From: Argopecten irradians
Taxonomy: Eukaryota > Mollusca > Bivalvia > Pectinida > Pectinidae
Assembly (NCBI RefSeq): GCF_041381155.1
Contig: NC_091144.1
Location: 31,366,980 to 31,430,979 of the forward strand
Direction: 5' to 3'
DNA: 64,000 nt
The notes under the pieces were generated by a model that was not told where the DNA came from, searched no databases, and saw only the letters and a program-made list of their open reading frames with translations. This document shows positions 36,575 to 49,078 of this stretch, in pieces. Made by a program: the position numbers and the translations under genes. Every line of letters begins with the position of its first letter. The stretch's first letter is position 1.

Positions 36575-39500
36575 TTACAGGTCATCGTCCTTAACGACGT
36601 GAGTTGGCACCACCTCCAGTAAGCACTGTGTCCATCGTGTTAGGGTAACTACAATTAAATACAGAATATTCACTTTCAAAAGCAAGTTTTACTTAAAATT
36701 ATTATAGATCCCTTAAAGTTATGTGTTGGAAACCTTTTGTGTGTTCTTAATTTAAAATGTATGTGTGCTTACCAAACAATAGTGAAAATATCAAAGTTTC
36801 GTCCTCACTCGATGAAAAATAATTGGTATTCATCAAGAAACAAAATATATCCTCTACGTATTATATAAAACTCTATTTATGACTTTCATAGTGATCCATG
36901 TATGAATAGTATTCATATACATTATAGTCTAAGAATACGAATACATTTTTCACTTCAACAACCCGTATTTTCTTACTCATTTAATTTTATTGAACTTGTG
37001 TATAATGTCCAGCGCGTCATTGGTACTTTCGGTTTGACAACAGTTTGCTAACGCTGCTTATGCAAGACATATTTCAATAGAACTCTAGATACAATGTGTT
37101 TTTGACATGAAATCTCTGACTTTGACGTTAACCATCCATTATTATTTTTTGTTTGTTTGTTTTTTTGTTTTTTGTTTGTTTTGGGTTTTTTTTCGTTTTT
37201 TTGTTTGTTATATTCCCCTGCATAAATGCTTTCGATTTAATATAATATAATAAAAACACTTACCAAGACCAGGGATTTGGAGTTTAAAATGAACCATCGG
37301 TATATACACCAGGGCCCCAAGACCTAGGAAAGCCAGGGCGTAAAGGAATTCTACTTTAGGGTTCTGTAGAAATGGGGCTATCACAAGGTATATACATATC
37401 AGTAGTACGAATACTGGTATCACCAGGGGTAACTGTAATGGAAACAATACCACAAACATTGATTTAGTATCAAAAACAATTATCAGGGGTAACTGTAATG
37501 GAAAAAATACCACAAGCATTGATTTGATATCAAAAACAATTATCAGGGGTAACTGTAATGGAAAAAATACCACAAGCATTCATTTGATATAAAACAATTA
37601 TCAGGGGTAACTGTAATGGAAAAAATACCACAAGCATTGATTTGATATCAAAAACAATTATCAGGGGTAACTGTAATGGAAAAGACCCCACAAGTATTGA
37701 TTTGATATTAAAAACAATTATCAGGGGTAACTGTAATGAAAAAAAATACCACAAATATTGATTTGATATAAAACAATTATCAGGGGTAACTGTAATGAAA
37801 AAAATACCACAAGCATTGGTTTGATATAAAAAAACAATTATCAGGGGTAACTGTAATAAAAAAAACTCTAATAAATCCGATACTAGTAACTTTACATGTA
37901 TCCAATATCACAAGCTGTTGGTCGGGAGTCTGCTTACCAGTTATAAAATTCTGTAACCGATTTACGGATTATATACATTGACATCCAAAACTTTTTACAA
38001 ATATACATTAAGTACAGAGATATGTAAATATTTCCAATACACGCATCAGTATATATAGTTTATCGACTTATTTATCTTCTCGAACTCATTGACTAACTAA
38101 TTGCTTTTGTGAAAGTTTTCTTCGAGATAAATTGTCATTTCTTTTAACATTAGTAACATAACTTTTGGTGGGAAGTGTATATGTGTCTCTCTGTTTAATT
38201 ATTACGGAAAGTTCAATGCATGTTAACCTAAGTTACATGCACAGTATATAATATTGATACGATATCCGAGGGGGAAGAAACATGCTAATGTTATTAATCT
38301 TTGTAATAGAATACTGACGCCATTGTCTGTTACCAACATAATCAGCCTATCCCGCTATCTCTTTCTTCTATCTAATCTGTTCCTATTTTTAAGAAAACTA
38401 ATTATGGTGATTTGAAATATAAAGCTATCTAATAATGTTTGGATCTAACGTGATTTAACGTGTGTCTGACCCTCTTGCTAATATGACAATAAATTATGTT
38501 TAAACTAAAATATCGTATAGCTGGATGTTTCGCGGGTAAAATGAATAGTGATTTTAATTTAACTCAAGAAAAAATAAATCTCTACAAAACAAAAATCTTT
38601 GCGACATTAATAATATCCTGCGAAATCGCAAAAAAAATCCCTGTGAAAATTGCCGACTATACGGTAGGAACACCATGCAATCTGATATAAAATAGGCACT
38701 ACCTATAACTGATTTATAAAAACAACAAAATAATGGAAATATCAGATGACAACAAATTTATTTTTTAAAGTATTGAATTGATAATGGCGGTTAAAAGAAA
38801 ATATGGCTGTTATGTTAAAAACAATTCCTAATGGCAACTAAAGTTGCAAAACAAAGCATAAAATCTACCATTTCGATAGATCATATCATAATGAACATCC
38901 CCGAAATGCTATTGAGAGGAACGCGAGTACAAGCGTCTATAAAATTGTGCATTTTAAGGGATGTGATGACAAAGATATGCATTAAAAGTTCTTTACCTTG
39001 ATGACTCGTTCAGCATCTTTCATTTTCCATCTGAGTATAATAACAGCGACCATTGCCATTCCATAGAAAAGCCAGGAGAGGAAGTTCAGTAGGTTGAGAA
39101 GAGTAGCAATCTCTGCGGGGATCATGTAAATCATGCTTAAGGTCGTCTGATAGCGAAAAAAGGAATGACCGAGGATAGAAACATTTTCAAAAAATATCCA
39201 AATTTACAGCAAAAAACACAACTGCGATTAACCGTTTCTTCTTTAAAGTTACACTCTTTTTGTTTACCTTTTCTGGTGTCTCTAGTATAACCAATTGATG
39301 AATATTTTTTGTTTATGTACGTGCCAGGGCTTACCCAAAGTATTTGAATAATTGGCTTGCCATTTGTCTTTACTTCACAATCAATACCTACCCACAATGG
39401 CATAGAGCTCTGTAATATGCAAATCATTCTTGACATTTTTGTTTCTGTTTTAACTTTCTTAAGTAACTTCTTATTCACAATTTGAATAAAAAATCAATGA

Positions 39501-42500
39501 ATATATAATCTGTAAACTGTACTAAATCAAAAGTGTAAGGGTAAGAACAAATGTATAGTGTTGACAGAACTCACAAGAAGCAGGACGGAAGGTAATGGAA
39601 TCCGACTTTTGACATGGATGTATGAACACAGCTCAGGCATATGGTTTTCTCTGGCAGCCTGGAACAACAAGCTACTCAAAACAATGACACAATATCAATA
39701 CCAGTAAGGAATCTCATATATTCAAATTGTATACCAGATAGTAGATAGCCAACATTTTTTTTTTGCTTAATTTAACAAACGAAACTTTGACTACACTAAC
39801 CGTGAACTTGTGAAGCTGCTCCCATTGCTGGAGCCGTATACGGAACAGATGACGACGATGGGTATGAGGATGACAGCCGGCGGTATCACTTGTTCCGCCC
39901 AGGTCTGAAACGTAAGTGTTTTAGGCTATACTGGTAGTTGTGTATTTTTTTCCAATATTGTGTCCGCATGCTGAACGGTTTATAGTTCACAAGGATGAAA
40001 AGCAAACCCAAACATTTTTTTTATCTGAGCAATAAAATAAAAACATGTGAATCAGAGCAATAACTAGAATGGTATTTGAAAAAGTTTAAAGTAATGTGTT
40101 GTTGATTTTTTACAGTGCTATCTGTTGTGGTAGATCATCTCTGTGTTACTTTATATGATATATCGTATTTCTCCTTATTATGGAAAGCACAAAAAAGTTT
40201 ATATAAATTAATAAAATAAGTTCAATCAATAAAGATACAAGTCATAATAAATGTTGAGAATAATGTGTGAAAGGGTAGGTGAAATAATATAAGACTGAGT
40301 TAAAAGTGATGAACAAAAGTTGAAAGAGTGACCTAATGTGTGAGGCTATATGTTGTGATGTGGCTGACCCTAGGTTTCCAACCTCGGCAGCTCTCCAAAT
40401 AAAATTTGTTTGTTTTGAAAAAAAAAAAACTAACAATGCGAGACAGAGTCCAGGAGACATACCCATATGTCACTGTCTGACTATTTAAAAAATAATAATT
40501 CGCCTGAATGTCTCCTTTATTTTGCGAGTATTTATTGCAACAGATGCAAAATGTAATAATGATGTAATAAAACATTTTAGTTTATTTCTGTGTAACTATT
40601 ATGTACATTTACTTTTAAAGTCGAACATTTTTTCTGAACCAACCTGTACGTACCACTCCCACTGCCCATGACGATAGAAACTCGGTTTTATTCAGTACTG
40701 CGAGATAGGAGGCGTTGACCAATAGGTAAACAATGGTGACAAGTATTACCGAGATCACGATGGCTAGAGGCAGGTTCCTGGAAAATATCAACGCGTGAGA
40801 AATGTCAAAAATGATCTTTATCACTTCTTTACTATATACAGTAAAGACGATGATAAAATGAGATTGCACTTTAAGAAATTTGGAATAGAAAATCGATTCG
40901 TTTCCATAAAAAAATAAACACATTTAAAAAAAAGTAATTTGAATAGAAGAATTGTTTTTATTAATCACGCGACAAAACTCCCTATAAATAAGAAATTAAC
41001 TGAGTATTGCAATAGTGTATTACTGTAAAGTTTATTCGTTATACAGAATAGATGTACTTTAAAACATACCTCTTCGGTTTTTGAATTTCCTCTGTTACAA
41101 AATTTAGTCCTCCCCTATAAGAAAGAAAATCTAATTTTATTTAATTTTTCAATAAAACACATAAAACAGTTTTGCTAAGTGTTAGGATTTATCTTTAAGT
41201 AACTGCAGCTTGCCTGCTAGAAAGCTACCTTACACAAAGGATTTTATTTATAAACACATATTAACATGAGTATTGCTTACGATAATATCATATAAGCACT
41301 GTGGTTTGAAGCATCAACTTCTACGTTTGAGTTTGACGTATAATTATTGACGAAATGTATGTTCCTATATTTACTCTCACTAGTTTTGAATTTCTTAATA
41401 TTCTCGTACAATATTGTGTACTCTTTTATCCATTTACCATCCATCATAAGCCCAGAGACCGCTGTAAACCGCCAATGCCACATTCTGTACATCGTCTGTC
41501 GTACCTTCAAACCCAGTCACCAGACTTCCATATTTCCCTAAAATAATTAGTATTATCTTATTGGTACATGTATATTTGCTCATTTATGAGCCACAATTGT
41601 TAATATAATATTAGTATTCTGATTCAAATTTTGGTTTGTATTGTTCTATTCATAATATATATATCAATACAGATGTAATTCAGCATTTTTTGAAAGCCAA
41701 ACGATTACGCTGTAGACCAGTATATATACTTCACAATGATATATGGTTTATAAAATTGCCTTTCTTCTTCTGTACATATGCCATCATTACTAAGCAACTT
41801 TAAAACAGATGTAATGCGTTAAAACAGTTCAACCTTTAAATTCTCTCATACATTTTTTTTCACTTATTTATCTAAATCTAACATCCGGGTCGGTAACTAA
41901 CCTTGCGACATCCATATTATCCCTCCGATCATTATAACCACCAACCCCATCAGTTTGACGAACGTAAAGAAGATCTGTACCCGAGCTGTGAGTCGTACGC
42001 TGATAGAGTTGGTAATGGCCACTGATACTACAAAGGTTTCGAAGAAATCAAATCAATAGATCGTGGTATGAAGCAATCTTCAATCACTTCATATTTACTG
42101 TATAGCAGGTTATTTTCGCGGGGATTATACCTTTGAGATTTCGCGGTCATTTCTATGATCATAAATATTTGAACCGTGAAATATTGAAAATGGTAACTAT
42201 TTATTATATACCCTTAAAGCCAGATTGCTTTTTGACCGCGTAAATAACCGGTTATACGGTATTGGAAGTAGATATTGGGCTACGTTATTTGATCTTTCAA
42301 AGTCTCTTGCCTTTCACCGGCAGAATTGCGCTTTCAATTCATGTCAATGCATCCACTTAGTTTACATTTTTGTATGTACTGTTATACTGTAAACACACTT
42401 AGTTCAGCACAGTTTAATTTTAGCGCAAGCCCTGTAAATTATCATTTATTAGATATAAATAAGTGCATTTCGGTGGTACCCGTTTACAAAATTTACCGCT

Positions 42501-45500
42501 GTACATGAATTAGCGCTTCAAATACAGCACATAAATCACTAAAATAAAGCCACCGCTAAAATACGTTCAGCTACAGTATTCGTTTTGCTCTCTGCTGAAT
42601 AGTGTTGTGATACTATTTGTCGTTTCAGATTGTATTGTTCATTTAAAATTCCCGCAAAACTAGGTCATGGTGTGAATGGCTTATGGAGAGTTGCTTTAAC
42701 CAAATGGATGACGTTTTGATATCATGACTGAACAACGTATGCGCGATTCGTTTGTTTCAATAAAATATGTTTAAACTATATCCGAGTTCCTGTTGGATAG
42801 TGGTTATATTTTATCCGTTAACCAATGTTTTTTCTCTGGTAATTTATCTTGATACATGTAATTGTTAACAATAATACCACAAATTAACGTAGCGAAGTGA
42901 TCAAATCGTCGTCATCATGCCTTAAAGCAAAATATATGTAAATCAACAATAACTTGGATACTCACATACAGCTGTAGTTGCTATGACCTTTTTTATGTTT
43001 GTCGACTGACTACAATCATCAAGTATTACTTCTGATAGATACTCAGCTAATGTGAGAGCTTTCACTGTCATTGCACCCGGCATTACTGCTAATGCCTGAC
43101 ACCAAACATACATAAAGGCCACGAAAGATCCGTAAGTCTTCAGAAAGTACGCATGCTCAGCACCCGACTTCCGGATTAGCGTTCCAAGTTCAGCATATAC
43201 CAGTGCGGCTGTAAAACAATGTAACCAACCGATTTAGTAAAAAGATTATCAGATAACGCAAAATACCTTGTTTTTGTAAAGTTATTGAAGTGTTACGATC
43301 TGCACGACAGGTACATAACTGTATATGATGTAACTAAACATTGATATTGCCTCTCTAGACAATTTTATTGATTTGTTTGAAGAACGGTTTAAAATATTCT
43401 GTAATCTCTTAACATATTTCTTTTTTTTTTCATTTGGATGATTACAGTTATAACATACACATCCTTTGTATAACGATGTAACAAAAGAAAATCATGAATT
43501 GTGAAACTGTAAAACAAAACCGTACCAATAAATTGACGAAAGAAACTATTGCGTAAAAAGGAAAAAATATGACTTCAAATTACACGCGCTATATTTTATA
43601 TAATCACAAGTAATTAATACACTTTCTAATTACCACACAAGGAGATGACGCCACACAGAGCCCAGACCACCAGACACAAGCCAACAGATCCTGTTTTAGC
43701 CAAGACATTCCTGGGGGATATAAAGATACCTGATCCTGGAAAAGATGAAATTTTCATGGAAAAGGTATTAAGTATTTGTGTTTCATTCATAGCAGATGAC
43801 AAATAATATAACAAAATGGATTTGCATCATATCTCTTTCTTGTTTTGTGATTTTAAGAGCCAAATATATTGTTAATTGGAGACGATAAAATTTAAATTGT
43901 TGCCATAAGTCAGTCATAATATCCCTTCATTCATTTGTTATCATCTACCTTTGTTCGTCAGCCATTATCCCCCTTTGATCGTCAGTAATTGTTTACTTTT
44001 GTTCATTAGTTATTGTCTTTCTTTGTTCGTCTGTTATTGTCTCCCTTGGTTCGTCAGTTATTATCTTCCTTTGTTCGTCAGTTTTTGACTCCCTTTGTTC
44101 ATTAGTTATTGTCTCCCGTTGTTCGATAGTTATTTTCTTTCTTTGTTCGTCTGTTATTGTCTCATTTTATTCGTCAGTTATTGTCTCCCTTTGCTCATTA
44201 GTTATTGTCTCCCTTTGTTCGTCAGTTATTTTCTTTCTTTGTTCGTCTGTTATTGTCTCATTTTGTTCGTCAGTTATTGTCTCCCTTTGTTCTTTAGTTA
44301 TTGTCTCCCATTGTTCTATAGTTATTGTCTCCCTTTGTTCGATAGTTATTGTCTCCCTTTGTTCGTCAGTTATTACCTCCTTTTATTCGTCAGTTATTGT
44401 CCCCCCTTGTTCGTTAGTAATTATCTCAATTTGATCGTCAGTTATCATCTCCCTTTGTTCGTCAGTTATTGTCTCTCTTTGTTCTTCAATTATTGTCGCC
44501 CTTTGTTCGTCAGAAATTATCTCCCTTCGTCATTTATTGTCTCTCTTTGTTCGTCCGTTATTGTCTCCCTTTGTTCGTCGTATTTATCATTGACAAAAAA
44601 CCTTTATGAATTATCATGACTGTGTACTATATAAAAAACTCTTTTATGCTTTATTATGTAGTTATTTGATTTCGCAGGGAAAACTGTTTGCGCATTTGCA
44701 ATTGTTCATAAGCTATCTTGTTATTAGTTTTATTTTATTTGCGAGTATTTACATTTTCGAAAATTTAATAGATCTCGAATATAGCGAAATAATACCAAAA
44801 GTAATAAATGTTTTCCTGGTATGAAACAAAATCGACAAAAATAGATATGCAATGGTATCTTTAATATTGAGACGTGTTATTCAAAACCACGAACACCTTA
44901 TTTGTGGGAGGCAAACACGGAGAAGATTGGGGTTACATTTTACTAGCTGGAACATCACGTTGGTTTATACTGCAAATATCATGTCAAAGCCACGAATACG
45001 TAGTTCAGCAACATTATTACATCGTAGGCCGAGATAATAATATACAAGAATAGGGTAGAAACAAACAAACCATTAGCACAGAGGCTTATGAAGAACAGAT
45101 AACGTTAAGCTAGGGTTACTTAGAAGTCAATGTTCTAGACTCCACTGACAAGCTTGGGATTACAATTACGGGTCAAATTTAAATAAGTCATCAATGCGTT
45201 GATAAGGTGGAAATGAGGACAAAACACCACTTAACATTCCATATCTGATCGGGAATACTTATTTTTCCACGACTAGAAGTTTGTTTGTGCTTGTAAAAAT
45301 GATACTACTCATGTATTTGGCATATTATCTCTTCTTTTTATTTTGCCTAACGTTTTACTTGATTTGACCTCGAGATGACTGTTCGCTTCTGTGAGGTCTA
45401 TCACCTACCCTAGAATAAAAACGTGATATTTTCTGAGTCTGCTTAATTATCGGTTGACATATGAATGAGATGACATGCGTGTCCGCTGTCAGTATAGTGT

Positions 45501-46843
45501 GGCCAAGCGGAGTACAATGATCGGTGTCTTTGGCAGCATATGCTTCCGTGAGACAACGTTTAAATGGGCCACAATTTCGTCCATGTTTAGATAATACCAC
45601 AGCCGCCTACAACACACAGCAGCTAGCAGCACTATTGTTGTATACATGGGAGGTGGTCGTCCGCAGAGGACATAAGCTTTTTATAGAATATTAAGCATAA
45701 CAAACCAAGACCTTGTCACGAAAATAAACAAAAATACTTTTTGCTACATATTTATCCATATGTTGTTTGTAAATAATGTATAATGAAAAATTCAAACAAA
45801 CGACAAAGTTTAATTTGAATGGGACGATGTGATTTTTTTTTCACAACCATAAATGATCAAACAAAGGTTTTGTAAAATAACTGAAACATCCTTCTTTTTA
45901 ACATAACTATTTTACAATTTTAAACTTTTTTATTTACACGAATTCAATATTTCATGTTTTTGTTCTTATCAACATTTCCACTAATTCATAAATTAGCGAT
46001 AACGAACACCAAATGACAATCGTGCATTCATGAATACAATAATTAGAGAAACAATTGAATTTCAAACTAGGACTCCCTCGCGAAAGTTATTTACAGAAAA
46101 CAGTACAAATTATATGCATACTTTTGTACGTTAAGGTCTAAATAAACACACTGTTGTGTCTATTAGTAGTGGGATGTCGGTAACATAATGGTAATGAGGG
46201 TTACGACCTTTTACAGACATTTAAAGGCTGATGACCTTGATGTCATGTTCTTTTTATGTTAAAATTGTCAATATTATCAAATACTTACGCTGAACATTTT
46301 AATGTTGTATTTATATAGACTTAGGTATTATCATATGTAAAAATGCATAAAGGGATAAATCAGTCTTAAAACGTATTGGAAGTTGCGTTTATATTGGCTA
46401 TAAACCGGTTCTAATAAAAGCAGAAGTAGTTTGGTCACTGTGATCTGTGTACAAATGTCTACTCAAAAGCACGTTCACCGCCATTAAAAATGGTAATAGC
46501 TTTTTGTTTATTGTAAGCCGAACATGAACCCACACAAGTTGAAGAAGGCACGTTATGTCTGGAACTACTATTTGTGGTCTTTGCATAACTTACTGTAATT
46601 CGTCTTCGGTATGAGTAACAAAAAATGAGATTGGGTATGTACCAAAATTATATAGCTCCTCTTCAAACTTAACTTCCGCCGACCATTTTACGATTTATAG
46701 CAAATCACCTAGATGCCATGTAGTTTCATATGTGTTAACTCACCTATGATGCTACCAACTATAAAGGATATTGAACTTAATAAACCAAGTCGCCGCTTGA
46801 CCCCAAATTTCTCTACGGTAACTTTGTTGGTAGTTTCTGACAT
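36575..46843 (-). CDS. SLC7A9-like: SLC7 amino-acid transporter light chain, copy B (12 coding exons, 477 aa)
   Basis: Exons, 5' to 3': 46843-46744, 43735-43634, 43208-42966, 42027-41902, 41537-41438, 41114-41070, 40777-40654, 39904-39801, 39671-39575, 39146-38997, 37432-37264, 36648-36575. Lengths and phases are identical to copy A, and all sites are GT-AG. By my reading the protein differs from A at three places: Met66 to Leu, Arg238 to Lys and Thr268 to Asn. It keeps GSGIF, the heavy-chain Cys133 and the VVP tail, so it should be a working carrier of the same kind. It differs from A mainly in its upstream DNA, and a Ngaro-type element lies just beyond its 3' end. Whether B is a paralogue or a mis-assembled second haplotype is a real question. 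Confidence 0.92.
37426..37860 (-). repeat. Minisatellite carrying the exon 11 splice acceptor (copy B)
   Basis: Same array as in copy A: the functional acceptor (37433) plus seven upstream units of about 60 bp, each with CATTACAG followed by TTACCCCTG on the gene strand. The two units nearest the exon keep its reading frame, so the open frame runs from 37579 straight into exon 11. Equal copy number in A and B means the array is older than the duplication. Confidence 0.9.
43910..44581. repeat. 24-bp minisatellite (copy B), expanded
   Basis: About 27 degenerate units of TTATTGTCTCCCTTTGTTCGTCAG-like sequence in the intron between coding exons 1 and 2. It is roughly 200 bp longer than the array in copy A. 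The 174-codon frame through it is a by-product of the 24-bp period. Confidence 0.9.
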
Positions 46844-46897
46844 CTTCCTGGTCCTTGTTGACTGTGTACAATTCCAGTCAGGGACAACACCAAGTGC

Positions 46898-48954
46898 CTG
46901 TAAATAATGATACTGATCATAACATTTCTAAGTGACATTTATTGATACACACACGTATTTTCAAATGTATTTTCACGTACAGAGAACAGAGAGAACAGAC
47001 TTATCCCTTACAAAAACACAATTTTTGCATTGCTAATGCGATATCAAAAACTTTATGAACGAGGTTTTAAAAGCATCCTGCATTTAATCTCCACATTAAA
47101 CTCTTACTGGAATACCTACAGATTACGTTTTAAAAGTTCTTCAATATTTTATCGCTCATTCAGAAATATAGATCTATTTGTAAGACAGCACCTTTGAAAA
47201 TGTTTGTTCGGAAGATACCATTGTACACCTACCTTTAAAATCGTGTAAAACTCGATCAAACCTGTGTTGTGACGTTCATTCAATAACGAAAATATGACAT
47301 GCATACATCTGTATTTTGTCTACATGCGGCTAGGCTGTACTGCAGTGGCATGGTACATCATATTGTCGGTGTAATAGGTACCACCCAAATGGTTTTATTA
47401 CCGAATTAATTACAATGATAGAAACTTCTAATATATGCATGGACATTAAATTGGTATTGTGAGTGGAGCTAAAGGTAGATAGGTCAAACAAGGAGATATA
47501 TTGGCCAGGTACCAACTACTTAAATCAGAATATAACGTTTATCAGGTTTCTATCGAAATGTGATGCAGATGCAGTATTTTGAATAGACGTTCGATCAATT
47601 GCACGCACTAGTTACGTTGAGAGAGAAATATTACATAAAAATATTGTAAATCATTTTGTTTTTTATATGTAGACTAGACTGAATATCCTTGCATAAATTA
47701 TTGTTTGAAAGATGTTACCTCGCTGCTTTTTTTGCCATTTTCATTTTTTCTATATAAGAAATAGAAGCAAACGAAATAGTATTTTTCTTCAGATACAAAT
47801 GTTACCTACTTTACACCATTACCATCATTGAAAAAATGAGCTTCTTATTTTACTTCAAGATAAAAATATTAAAAAAATATAAGTTGAGTTCGAACAAAAA
47901 GTCCATGGCTCTACGCCATATATAGAATGAAGCACAGATTGTGCATCCACCCAAAGCAAAACAAGTTATATAATGTTAATTAGACTTAAGTTTATGTACA
48001 TTAATTAACACTTATTACTGTTCAAATGATGAGTATCGTTTATACACTGTCGGCGGTAGAGCATATTTAAAATATAAAACAATAAACGATACATTCTCCT
48101 ATTCCAAACTTTTGTGTTTTGATTTGTTCATATATTATGTCAATTTAACGGTAATTTATAGATATTCTTAATATGGCAACGCTGTTTCACCATCAAAGTC
48201 CTATTATTTAACATTTGCGCTAGCCAAATACTTGTGAAGAGGTGATGTCAGGTCGTAACCTTTAAGTTTGACTAACTAAGATGTTTGTCTAAGGATATAC
48301 ACAGAAAAAGTAAACGTTGTGTCAATGATACTATTTAAGAGTAAAGGTCAGCCTACAAAGTTGACTATGTGATAAGATGTGTGATTTTAAGCATATTTCG
48401 AAGATTTGATTATATATAAAACAGTGTTTTCGAAATAAATTGCTTGTTTTGTGTAAATATTTGCAGAATGGATAAACACCAACATCAATTTATAAGAAAA
48501 GTAGTGGATGTAAATCCTTAACTACCATTTAGCAATTTAATAATTTATCAATTTTCGATATTTCTGCTAAAATTTAAATTTGAAGGTGACTTTTATTCTA
48601 GTACTCCATTGTGTGAAAAAGACATTTACAAAGATATATTAATAAAAACAACATCTGTGTTTAAGTACAACAGCAAAATTTGTGTAGTGCGACTTGAGAA
48701 AATCGTTAATATACTGCTGTTGTCGGTTCTTCAATAAATGCATTGCCCTTAGTATATTTGTATGATATTCAATTGTTCAATCATTATATGCAAAGAGTTG
48801 TAAAAATTGCAATAAAGAAAATGAATTTATTGATTTCACACTGTGAAAAATTAATTAGGCATATTCTGACAACATGACACCAAAAAATATACATAAATTT
48901 AGAATATATAATACCAGAAATTCAGACCGAGGGAAATGAAAGATGAATACTCAC
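46898..48954 (-). other. 5' UTR intron of copy B
   Basis: Colinear with 25389-27771 of copy A except for the missing 317 bp (junction at the ACAT word, 47443-47446) and small indels. No exon is visible. Confidence 0.6.
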
Positions 48955-49078
48955 CGACAGTAGAAGTTGACAGCGGTCTTGTTTATGGCGGTGTCCAAAT
49001 TACAAAAACATTGCACCTGTCTGTCCACGAAAGATTCTGAGCTCACATAAATAGATATGTTAATGTGCTAATTTGCAT
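48955..49078 (-). promoter_or_regulatory. Putative first exon and promoter of copy B
   Basis: Donor CG|GTGAGT puts the exon end at 48955. In the unique DNA upstream of the duplication edge (49036) the minus strand has a TATA-like CTATTTATG (about 49045-49053) and a perfect octamer ATGCAAAT (49078-49071). The spacing would suit transcription starting near 49015-49020. Copy A has the same exon but not these upstream elements. Motif presence is seen; function is inference. Confidence 0.4.

Larger units (their letters stand above)
27856..49036. repeat. Tandem segmental duplication, unit 2 (about 21.2 kb)
   Basis: Second unit, colinear with 11606-27855. It matches until 30859, is interrupted by a retroelement to 36083, then matches again to AAAGATT at 49036, where unique sequence starts. 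It carries SLC7 copy B. Without the insertion it would be about 16.0 kb, slightly shorter than unit 1 because of small deletions. Confidence 0.9.

Noticed and set aside
37530-37754. 74-codon frame made of LPLIIVF-type repeats
   Set aside because: Product of the splice-acceptor minisatellite; reported as a repeat, not as a gene.
39137-39478. 113-codon minus-strand frame ([12 protein letters not shown]...) in intron 9 of copy B
   Set aside because: The frame is shorter in A and interrupted by small insertions in C, and part overlaps a repeat-like terminal word. The DNA block is conserved but the peptide is not.
44095-44619. 174-codon membrane-like open frame
   Set aside because: Same minisatellite in copy B; no start context, no homology, and it changes length between duplicates.
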